A DNA stretch of 47,807 nt from Candidatus Bipolaricaulota bacterium (lineage in GTDB: Bacteria; Bipolaricaulota; Bipolaricaulia; Bipolaricaulales; Bipolaricaulaceae). A program made the translations under genes and the position numbers. The stretch lies in assembly GCA_026418075.1 (NCBI GenBank), contig JAOACA010000005.1, forward strand, positions 1 through 47,807, read 5' to 3'. This document shows, in pieces, positions 39,995 through 46,523 of this stretch. Within the stretch, counting starts at the first letter, position 1. Each line of letters starts with the position of its first letter. The notes beneath the pieces were generated by a model. The model was not told the DNA's origin and searched no databases. It saw nothing but the letters and a program-made list of their open reading frames with translations.

Positions 39995-41505
39995 GCGTCG
40001 TCGTCCTCGACTTCGGGTCCCAGTACACCCAGCTCATTGCCCGCCGGCTCCGGGAGCTCCGGGCGTTCTCGGTCATCGTCCGCGGGACCGCCCCGTGGGA
40101 GGACATTCTGGCCCACCGCCCCCAGGCCCTCGTCCTCTCCGGATCCCCGGCATCGGTGGTGGCCCCGGACGCCCCCCGCCCGGACCCCCGGGTGTTCGCG
40201 AGCGCTCTTCCGATCCTGGGGATCTGCTACGGGATGCACCTCCTCGCCCTGGCCGGCGGGGGAAGGGTGGTCCCGGGCCGGGCCCACGAGTACGGCCGGG
40301 CCGCGCTCGTCCACGGGGGCACCGGCCTGTTCGCCGGGCTTCCCCAGCCCCTCCCGGTGTGGACCAGCCACGGGGACGCGGTGGCCGATCCTCCCCCGGG
40401 GTGGGAGGTCCTCGGGTCCACGGCCGAGTGCCCGATCGCGGCCCTGGCCTCTCCGGATGGGCGGAGGGTTGGGCTCCAGTTCCACCCCGAGGTCGCCCAC
40501 ACCCCCCACGGGAAAGAGGTCCTGGGGCGGTTCCTCGACCGGGCCGGGGTGGACCGGACCTGGACCCCGGAGAACGTGGCCGAACGGCTCGTGGTTGAGG
40601 TCCGGGACCGGGCCCAGGGCGGGCGGGTCCTCCTCGCCGCCTCGGGGGGAGTGGACTCCTCGGTTCTTGCCCTCCTCCTCGTCCGGGCCGGGGTGGACCA
40701 CAAGGCCGTGTTCGTGGATCACGGCCTCCTCCGGGAGGGGGAGCGGGACGAGGTGGTGGCCGCCCTCCGCGGGCTGGGGGTCTGCCTCCACGTGGTGGAC
40801 GCGTCCGACCGGTTCCTCCGGGCGCTCCGGGGGATCCGGGATCCCGAGGAGAAGCGGAGGGCGATCGGGGCCACGTTCATCGCGGTGTTCCGGGAGAAGG
40901 CTGCGGAGCTCGGCCCGTTCCGGTTCCTCGCCCAGGGGACCCTGTACCCGGACGTGATCGAGTCCGGGGAGGGGGCGGGGGCGGCGAAGATCAAAAGCCA
41001 CCACAACGTGGGCGGGCTCCCGGCGGAGCTGGGGTTTGAGCTCCTCGAGCCCCTCCGGCTGCTCTTCAAGGACGAAGTGCGGGAGGTGGGGCGGGTGCTC
41101 GGCCTCCCGGATTCGATCCGGCTCCGGCACCCGTTTCCCGGCCCGGGCCTCGCGGTCCGGGTCCTGGGGGAGGTGACGCCGGAGGCCCTGGCGATCCTCC
41201 GCCGGGCCGACCACGAGTTCGTCTCCGCCCTCCGGGAGGAGGGGCTGTACGGGGAGGTGTGGCAGGCCCTGGCCGTGCTCCTCCCCGTGCGCACCGTGGG
41301 GGTGACCGGGGACGGCCGGCGGTACGGCCACGTCGTGGCCCTCCGCGCCGTGACGAGCGCGGACGGGATGACCGCCGACTGGGCCCGCCTCCCCCCCGAG
41401 TTCCTCGACCGCGTGGCCGCCCGGATCACCCGCCGCGTCCCCGCGGTGGGCCGGGTGGTCTACGACATCACCGGCAAGCCCCCGGCCACGATCGAGTGGG
41501 AGTAG
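39991..41505 (+). CDS. guaA: GMP synthase (glutamine-hydrolysing)
   Basis: A 504-residue fused GMP synthetase. The class I amidotransferase domain has the Cys in GICYGMHLLAL and the His-Glu pair in QFHPEVAH. The ATP-pyrophosphatase domain has SGGVDSSVLALLL near 218. The C-terminal dimerisation domain has RHPFPGPGLAVR and ends with the conserved DITGKPPATIEWE. It aminates XMP made by the preceding Xpt-like enzyme, so the pair forms a two-gene guanine-nucleotide salvage unit. Start overlaps the xpt stop. Confidence 0.97.
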   Translation: MSVVVLDFGSQYTQLIARRLRELRAFSVIVRGTAPWEDILAHRPQALVLSGSPASVVAPDAPRPDPRVFASALPILGICYGMHLLALAGGGRVVPGRAHEYGRAALVHGGTGLFAGLPQPLPVWTSHGDAVADPPPGWEVLGSTAECPIAALASPDGRRVGLQFHPEVAHTPHGKEVLGRFLDRAGVDRTWTPENVAERLVVEVRDRAQGGRVLLAASGGVDSSVLALLLVRAGVDHKAVFVDHGLLREGERDEVVAALRGLGVCLHVVDASDRFLRALRGIRDPEEKRRAIGATFIAVFREKAAELGPFRFLAQGTLYPDVIESGEGAGAAKIKSHHNVGGLPAELGFELLEPLRLLFKDEVREVGRVLGLPDSIRLRHPFPGPGLAVRVLGEVTPEALAILRRADHEFVSALREEGLYGEVWQALAVLLPVRTVGVTGDGRRYGHVVALRAVTSADGMTADWARLPPEFLDRVAARITRRVPAVGRVVYDITGKPPATIEWE

Positions 41506-41506
41506 G

Positions 41507-42808
41507 CTACTTCACCTCGACCCAGATCGGGTTCGTCCACGCCCCATCCCCGTCCGTGGCCACCACGCGGACGATGTACCACCCGCTCGTGGTCGGCCGA
41601 TCGGTGAAGGTGATCGTGGCCTCGGGCTTCCCGTCGAGGGCGAACTCCCGCACGACCGCGCCGTTTCGGATCACCTGGAGGAGGGAAAGGCCCCGCGGCC
41701 CGTCCCGGGGGGCGACGACGAGCTCGGCCCGGAGCCGGAGCTCCTCCCCGGGCTTGAGGGCGACCGTGTCCCCCGGCCGGGCCGCCCCTTGGGCGGTGAG
41801 GTTCACGAGGGGCCCGTAGGTCACGAACGCCCGGCCCCGCCCGAGCGCGTCGAGCCACTTCTCGACCGTGAACTCCCCCTCCACGTGGACGTAGGTCCGC
41901 GGCCGGCCGTAGGGGTCGGCCGGGTCCTTCCAGTCGTGGGCGTCGCTTGCCCCCACGGCCACGTAGCGACGCCCCTCGTTCCAGAACTTGAACATCTGCT
42001 CCACGGCCCGGGCGTCGTCGTCCTCAAACGGGCCGTTGGCGATCTCCACGAGCTCAAACCCGGGGTCGAAGAACGGCTTCCCCAGGGCCTCGAAGTACGG
42101 GGCCCCCGACCAGTAGGGGTGGTTCGCCTGAACAAACCGGGCGCCCTGGGCCCGGGCCTCGGCGAACGTGGGGGCAGGGGACCCGACCCCCATCCACACC
42201 ATGGGTGGGATCTGGGGGACGTAGGCCTGGACGGGAAACGCGTTCCAGTGCCAGCGGAACGCGGTGATTTCGATCCCGAGGACGACCGGGAACCCTCGGT
42301 TCGCCGCCGCCGCGGCGTAGGGGGCGTGGCCGTCCCCGGTGTTGTGGTCGGTGAGGAACCCCAGATCCAGGTCCGCGGCGAGCTGGACCGCCACGAGCTC
42401 CTCGGGCGGGGTTTTGCCGTCGAAGCTCGCGCTGGAGTGGGCGTGGGGGTCGCCCCCGTAGTAGCCCCAGGCGCGGGGGGAGAAGCCTGTGGGGAGCGCC
42501 ACCTCGAGCTCGACCGCCCTCCCCGCCTCCACGGTCACCTCCCGGAGGACGGCCCCCCGGGTGAACCCCGCCCCCCGGTCCACGACCAGGGTGTACGTCC
42601 CCGGGGGGAGCGGGATCCGCACGAGCCCCGGCGCCGCGGCCGGGCTGTAGTGGACCCCAAGCGTCTTTTCCCCCTGGCGGACGACGACCTTCACGTCCGC
42701 CGGCCTCCCGTCCAGGGTCGCCCGGACGAGGACCTCCCCTTGGGCGAGGGCGCTCCCCGCCAGGGCCGCCACGAGCACCAGTCCGATCAGGCGTCCTCCG
42801 CGCACCAT
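41507..42808 (-). CDS. Exported PHP-type metallohydrolase (CehA/McbA-like)
   Basis: A 433-residue protein with signal peptide MVRGGRLIGLVLVAALAGSALA and a strong SD (AAGGAGGCCCAAGG). An N-terminal beta region resembling a carboxypeptidase-regulatory sandwich (about 25-110, PLPPGTYTLVV) precedes the PHP core: DPHAHSSAS, LTDHNTGDG, QANHPYW and GASDAHDW carry the metal ligands. A C-terminal sandwich covers about 340-433. Members of this group hydrolyse phosphoesters or carbamates; the substrate is unknown. A possible promoter TTGTGG-16-TATCTT lies about 35 nt upstream. Convergent with guaA with a one-base gap. Confidence 0.85.
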   Translation of the reverse strand: MVRGGRLIGLVLVAALAGSALAQGEVLVRATLDGRPADVKVVVRQGEKTLGVHYSPAAAPGLVRIPLPPGTYTLVVDRGAGFTRGAVLREVTVEAGRAVELEVALPTGFSPRAWGYYGGDPHAHSSASFDGKTPPEELVAVQLAADLDLGFLTDHNTGDGHAPYAAAAANRGFPVVLGIEITAFRWHWNAFPVQAYVPQIPPMVWMGVGSPAPTFAEARAQGARFVQANHPYWSGAPYFEALGKPFFDPGFELVEIANGPFEDDDARAVEQMFKFWNEGRRYVAVGASDAHDWKDPADPYGRPRTYVHVEGEFTVEKWLDALGRGRAFVTYGPLVNLTAQGAARPGDTVALKPGEELRLRAELVVAPRDGPRGLSLLQVIRNGAVVREFALDGKPEATITFTDRPTTSGWYIVRVVATDGDGAWTNPIWVEVK

Positions 42809-42841
42809 CCTTGGGCCTCCTTCGTGGGATGTGGAGGGGAG

Positions 42842-42847
42842 AAGATA
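42842..42847 (-). promoter_or_regulatory. -10 box of the PHP hydrolase gene
   Basis: TATCTT on the minus strand with a weak TTGTGG 16 bases upstream; leader about 28 nt with an AAGGAGG site. Confidence 0.45.
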
Positions 42848-42895
42848 CCGAAACGGCCGGGGGCCACAAGGCCGGGAAGCGGGGGGCAGGGCCGG

Positions 42896-42901
42896 TAGAA
42901 T
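42896..42901 (+). promoter_or_regulatory. -10 box of the uORF-glmS unit
   Basis: TAGAAT, six bases, then GTG at 42908, which opens an 11-codon ORF ending one base before the glmS ATG. Confidence 0.55.
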
Positions 42902-42907
42902 CCCGGG

Positions 42908-42943
42908 GTGAACGGACGGGAACCTGCTGCGGAGGCGGTCTAG
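42908..42943 (+). CDS. Putative 11-codon leaderless upstream ORF (leader peptide) of glmS
   Basis: Too short for the ORF track. GTG AAC GGA CGG GAA CCT GCT GCG GAG GCG GTC TAG reads MNGREPAAEAV. It begins six bases after TAGAAT, where a transcript would start, and stops one base before the glmS ATG (TAGGATG). The glmS SD-like GGAGG lies inside its last codons. Ribosomes ending here could re-initiate on glmS. Translation is inferred from position only; the peptide may have no function of its own. Confidence 0.45.
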   Translation: MNGREPAAEAV

Positions 42944-42944
42944 G

Positions 42945-44735
42945 ATGTGCGGGATCTTCGGGATCGTGACCGACCGGGAGACGGCCCTCGGCCCGACCCT
43001 CGTGGAGGCCGGGCGGCGGCTGTCCTACCGGGGCTACGACTCCGTGGGCTGCGCCACCCTCCGGCCCGACGGGACGATCGACCTCCGCAAGGACGTGGGG
43101 CGGATCGACGAGGTGGCGGAGCGGCTCGGCTTTCGCGAGATGCGGGGGACCCGGGGGATCGTCCAGCTCCGCTGGGCCACGTTCGGGGCCCCCTCCCAGC
43201 TGAACGCCCAGCCCCACCTCGACTCCGACGGGGACCTCGTGGGGGCCCACAACGGGAACGTGGTGAACAACGTCGAGCTCCGGGCGCAGTTCCTCGCCGA
43301 GGGGATGACCGTGCGGTCCACGAACGACGGGGAGACGTGCGTTCACGCTGTGGAGCGGTACGTGGACCGGGGGTACCCGATGCTCGAGGCGATCCGGCAC
43401 GCGTACCGGGACCTTCAAGGGGACTACGCGTTCGTGATCGGCCGGGTCGGGGAGGAGCGGCTGTACGCGTTCAAGAAGGGGTCCGGCCTCGTGGCCGGGA
43501 TCGCCGACGGGGCGGCGGTCGTGTCCTCGGACCTCCCCTCGATCCTCCCCCTCACCCGGCGGGTCCTGCGGGTCGAGGACGGGGAGATCGTGGTCCTCGA
43601 GCCAGGCCGGGTCGAGCTCCGGCGGGTCGAGGACGGAAGCCTCGTCTTCCGGGAGGTCGAGACGGTGACGGAGTCGATGGAGGAGGCCCAGAAGGGGGGC
43701 TACCCCCACTTCATGCTCAAAGAGATCCACGAGCAGCCCGAGCGGGCCCGGGAGCTCCTCCACCTCTACGACGCCTCCCCCCACGTGGAGGCGATGGTGG
43801 CCCGGATGAGGGCGGCGCGGAACCTGTACCTTGTGGGGTGCGGGACGAGCTACCACGCCTGCCTGCTGGGGGCGGTGTACCTGGCGCGGCTCGCGGGCCG
43901 GCCGGCGATCCCCGTGCTGGGGCCCCAGTTCATCCCCCAGTGCGTTCCGGCCGTGGGGCCGGGGGACGTCGGGCTGTTTGTGAGCCAAAGCGGGGAGACG
44001 AAGGACGTCCTCCTCGCCCTCGAGGCCGGGGTCGCCCGGGGCCTGGAGCCCCTCGGGCTCCTCAACGTGATCGGCTCGACCCTCATGTACAAGAGCCGGG
44101 TCTACCTCCCCCTGGCCTGCGGGTACGAGATCAGCGTTCCAGCGACGAAGACCTTTTTAAACCAGGCCCTCGCCTTCCTGTACCTCGCCCTCCGGATGGG
44201 GGGACACCCCACCGCCTTCCTCCAAGGGCTCCCCGATCTTCTCGCGGAGACCCTCCGCTCCGCGGAGCCCTGGGTGGAGGGCCTCGTTGCGGACCTGGCC
44301 GGCCGGGACGACCTCTACTGCCTGGGGTACGGGCTGACCTACCCCATCGCCCTCGAGGGGGCGCTCAAGATGAAGGAGGTCACCTACGCCCACTGCGAGG
44401 GGATGCTCTCCACCGAGTTCAAGCACGGCCCGCTTTCGGCCGTCCACGACGGGTACCCGGTGCTCTTCGTCTGCGGGCCGGAGGACGTCCCCCGGATCGT
44501 GAGCGGGGTGAACGAGGTCACGTGCCGGGGGGGGCGGGCGATCGCGATCGGGGAGGAGGACGACCGCCTCCGGGCGAACGTCCACGACTTGCTCCCCCTT
44601 CCGCGGGCCGGTCCCCTCCTCAACCCCCTGCTCGCCGTGGTCCCGTTGCAGCTTCTTGCCTACAAGCTCAGCGTGGCCCGGGGGATCGACCCCGACTTCC
44701 CCCGCAACCTGAGCAAGACCCTGACCGTGGACTAG
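42945..44735 (+). CDS. glmS: Glutamine-fructose-6-phosphate aminotransferase (isomerising)
   Basis: Makes glucosamine-6-phosphate, the first step of amino-sugar and peptidoglycan precursor synthesis. The 596-residue product starts MCGIFGIV, with Cys2 as the glutaminase nucleophile; SYRGYDSVG and the asparagine loop HNGNVVNNVEL are family features. The isomerase half has two SIS domains with GCGTSYHACLLG near residue 305, SQSGETKDVL, and a C-terminal NLSKTLTVD ending as usual. No glmS ribozyme is recognised in the 43-nt leader. Confidence 0.95.
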   Translation: MCGIFGIVTDRETALGPTLVEAGRRLSYRGYDSVGCATLRPDGTIDLRKDVGRIDEVAERLGFREMRGTRGIVQLRWATFGAPSQLNAQPHLDSDGDLVGAHNGNVVNNVELRAQFLAEGMTVRSTNDGETCVHAVERYVDRGYPMLEAIRHAYRDLQGDYAFVIGRVGEERLYAFKKGSGLVAGIADGAAVVSSDLPSILPLTRRVLRVEDGEIVVLEPGRVELRRVEDGSLVFREVETVTESMEEAQKGGYPHFMLKEIHEQPERARELLHLYDASPHVEAMVARMRAARNLYLVGCGTSYHACLLGAVYLARLAGRPAIPVLGPQFIPQCVPAVGPGDVGLFVSQSGETKDVLLALEAGVARGLEPLGLLNVIGSTLMYKSRVYLPLACGYEISVPATKTFLNQALAFLYLALRMGGHPTAFLQGLPDLLAETLRSAEPWVEGLVADLAGRDDLYCLGYGLTYPIALEGALKMKEVTYAHCEGMLSTEFKHGPLSAVHDGYPVLFVCGPEDVPRIVSGVNEVTCRGGRAIAIGEEDDRLRANVHDLLPLPRAGPLLNPLLAVVPLQLLAYKLSVARGIDPDFPRNLSKTLTVD

Positions 44736-44759
44736 TCGCCCGCGGGCCCCCGCGGGCGA
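44736..44759 (+). terminator. GC-rich hairpin after glmS (no T run)
   Basis: TCGCCCGCGGG pairs with CCCGCGGGCGA immediately after the glmS stop. It has a very short loop and no poly-T, so it may be a transcript 3' end or a Rho-type site; intrinsic termination is uncertain. Confidence 0.4.
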
Positions 44760-44785
44760 TGGTGACGGCCGTTACACCGAGGGTC

Positions 44786-44814
44786 TTGACAGGGGACAGC
44801 CGTCTCGCTACCAT
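44786..44814 (+). promoter_or_regulatory. Strong promoter of the right CCG gene
   Basis: TTGACA, 17 bases, TACCAT. This is the closest match to the full sigma70 consensus seen in the window. Transcription would start near 44821, giving a leader of about 120 nt before the ATG at 44942. Confidence 0.75.
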
Positions 44815-44820
44815 CGGCCG

Positions 44821-44941
44821 CGTATCCTGGCAAAGAGGGAGGTGGTGGACCGAACGAGGAGACCGTTGTGCGTGCGGGATATCGGGATCCCGAAAGGCAG
44901 TACAACCGGAATCTGAGTAAGGAACCAAGGAGGATGGAACG
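44821..44941 (+). promoter_or_regulatory. Long 5' leader of the right CCG gene
   Basis: About 120 nt with a 10-bp palindrome CGGGATCCCG near 44883-44892 and an AAGGAGG site close to the start. No known riboswitch is recognised. The leader could stabilise or regulate an abundant envelope-protein mRNA; this is inference. Confidence 0.4.
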
Positions 44942-46105
44942 ATGAAGCGGGCTCTCGCGATTGCTGTTGCGCTGTGTACGCTTGGGTTTGCGGGCTTCTC
45001 CCAGATCGCCATCAAGGGGAGCTGGACGGCCTCCGTGTGCCTTGTCCCCTCGACGACCCTCACGAGCACCCTCAACCTGACCTACACGGTCGCCGGGTTT
45101 GACATCACGAGCATCACCGGGTTCGGCGCGGCCGGGATCACGTCCCAGCGGTTCACGTTCAAGGGCGTGTTCGGGCCGTTCTCCGCGTCGGGGAACGTGT
45201 GGTTCCAGCCCTCGCCGGCCGCCTACCTCGCCGCGGACGCGGTGACGAGCTTTGACTTCGGCGGGATCGCGATCGGGGCCACGGTCCGCCACTGGACGCC
45301 GGGGAACTTCCGGACGACCGAGTGGGCGCCGGACAGCGACCCCTGCGCGACCCAGACCCCGCCCGGTGTCGGCTACCTCCAGTACATCTTCACCGGGACG
45401 ATCTCCCCGCTTTCGATCCGCGCTCGGTTTGCGGACTGCTGCACCGGGGCCTCGTTCCAGGACCTGCGGATCTCCCTCACCGGGGTCGACCTCTGCTGCG
45501 GGATCAAGTACAACGCGGTTGTTGACTTCACGAAGGCCGGGTTCCAGAGCCTGACCCTCTCCGGGATCAACATCCCGCTCTGCTGCGGCGTGTCGTTCGA
45601 CCTCTCGATCACCTACTCCGTCGCCGCCAAGTCCGTGACCTTCACCCCGAAGTTCGCCGGGATCGCCGAGGCGTGCTTCACGGTGTGGGGCGGGCCGGTC
45701 TCCGGCGCGACGACCAACATCTGGGAAGGCCTCCGGATTGACGGGTTCCGGATCCGCTGCACGATCGCCGACTGCAACTACCTCGAGTACGTCCACGCCT
45801 TCGCTCCGACGGCTGGGACGATCCCGTCCGCGATCCGCGCCAAGTTCCTCGCGGCCTGCCAGGAGAACGAGTACCTCGAGCTCGGGTTCTGCGGCGCCGG
45901 CTGCTGCGGCGGGAAGTACGAGGTCAGCCTCCGGATCCTGTGGTCCACGACCCTCACCAACCCCGGCCTCTTCGGCGTGACCCGGTTCGTCGGCTCGGCG
46001 AAGATCCCGGTGATGGCGAACTTCACCCTCAACCTCGACTTCGTGATGCCGGCCGCGGCCTGCGCTTCGGCCAGCTTCTGCTTCGGCTGGACGTTCACGT
46101 TCTAG
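44942..46105 (+). CDS. Cys-rich exported barrel-like protein with paired CCG motifs (right copy)
   Basis: A 387-residue protein, paralogous to the gene at 1611-2780. Signal peptide MKRALAIAVALCTLGFAGFSQ is followed by GSWTASVCL, strand-like repeats, and the same C-terminal GWTFTF. Shared landmarks are two CCG motifs (185-186, 214-215), C245, C273/C278 (DCNYLEY), FCGAGCCGGKY (317-326) and IPVMANFTL. Extra cysteines are C33, C135, C166-167, C306, C374 and C380. Residues 171-199 and 200-229 are the tandem repeat. It has a strong promoter, good SD and an intrinsic terminator, as expected of a highly expressed envelope protein. Function and exact location are unknown. Confidence 0.85.
   Translation: MKRALAIAVALCTLGFAGFSQIAIKGSWTASVCLVPSTTLTSTLNLTYTVAGFDITSITGFGAAGITSQRFTFKGVFGPFSASGNVWFQPSPAAYLAADAVTSFDFGGIAIGATVRHWTPGNFRTTEWAPDSDPCATQTPPGVGYLQYIFTGTISPLSIRARFADCCTGASFQDLRISLTGVDLCCGIKYNAVVDFTKAGFQSLTLSGINIPLCCGVSFDLSITYSVAAKSVTFTPKFAGIAEACFTVWGGPVSGATTNIWEGLRIDGFRIRCTIADCNYLEYVHAFAPTAGTIPSAIRAKFLAACQENEYLELGFCGAGCCGGKYEVSLRILWSTTLTNPGLFGVTRFVGSAKIPVMANFTLNLDFVMPAAACASASFCFGWTFTF
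45452..45628 (+). repeat. Tandem 29/30-residue repeat inside the right CCG protein
   Basis: Two units share the pattern F-x2-L-x-I/L ... CCG-I/V-x-F/Y and each ends about 12 residues after the CCG. The left paralogue has the same pair at 2055-2231. Confidence 0.7.
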
Positions 46106-46126
46106 TCGAGCCGCTGCGCTTACACG

Positions 46127-46159
46127 GCGGGCCCTGGGAAACCAGGGCCCGCTCTTTTT
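46127..46159 (+). terminator. Intrinsic terminator of the right CCG gene
   Basis: GCGGGCCCTGG pairs with CCAGGGCCCGC across a GAAA loop and is followed by TCTTTTT. Classic Rho-independent structure about 20 nt after the stop. Confidence 0.92.
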
Positions 46160-46220
46160 CCGCTCGGCCGCCGATCCCCTCTTCCTACAGGACGTTGCGG
46201 AGACCGAGAGGGCCTCGCGG

Positions 46221-46416
46221 CTGCGGATACGGAAGGCGCGGGGAGGATTCCCGGGTAACCCCATGGAGCCGTCCGGCCCGTTCCAGGTGTCCCGCGAGGG
46301 GGCCAACGAGGCCCTGCCGATCGTGACGGTGCTCCCCCTCACGGGTGCGGCGGCCCGGATGCCGGGTTGACCCCAGCGAGGTGCTCCTGACGGCGGGAGC
46401 GGCCGATCGTGGGCGG
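46221..46416 (+). pseudogene. Decayed MazF/PemK-like toxin remnant
   Basis: Not in the ORF track as a gene. In one frame the bases read RIRKAR, an unusual GGFPGNPMEPSGPFQ, then SREGANEALPIVTVLPLTG, which closely resembles the MazF/PemK core (IRKxRPxxVVS...N...VxVxPLT). This frame meets TGA at 46368. A +1 frame continues with DPSEVLLTAG, the next conserved element (YPSEVLL...). No promoter or full N-terminus is visible, and the catalytic region is interrupted. I read it as a frameshifted, truncated remnant; a search against MazF profiles would settle it. Confidence 0.5.
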
Positions 46417-46470
46417 GGGATAACCCCAAGTGCGCCTCCCAAGTTTCACCCTCTTCCCCGGGATGGGAGG

Positions 46471-46499
46471 GAAAAAGAAGGCCCCGGCGCGCCGGGGCC
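46471..46499 (-). terminator. Intrinsic terminator of the PKD/DUF4384 gene
   Basis: On the minus strand GGCCCCGGC-GC-GCCGGGGCC is followed by TTCTTTTTC, about 25 nt beyond the stop at 46524. Confidence 0.88.
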
Positions 46500-46523
46500 T
46501 CCTCCCTTGGGTTCTCCGACCCC

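Noticed and set aside
42902-42944. glmS ribozyme or riboswitch before glmS
   Set aside because: The region is only 43 nt, far too short for the ribozyme; a uORF explains it better.
46160-46470. Intact small gene between the two terminators
   Set aside because: The only protein-like frame is interrupted by a stop and frameshift and lacks a start signal; listed as a pseudogene instead.
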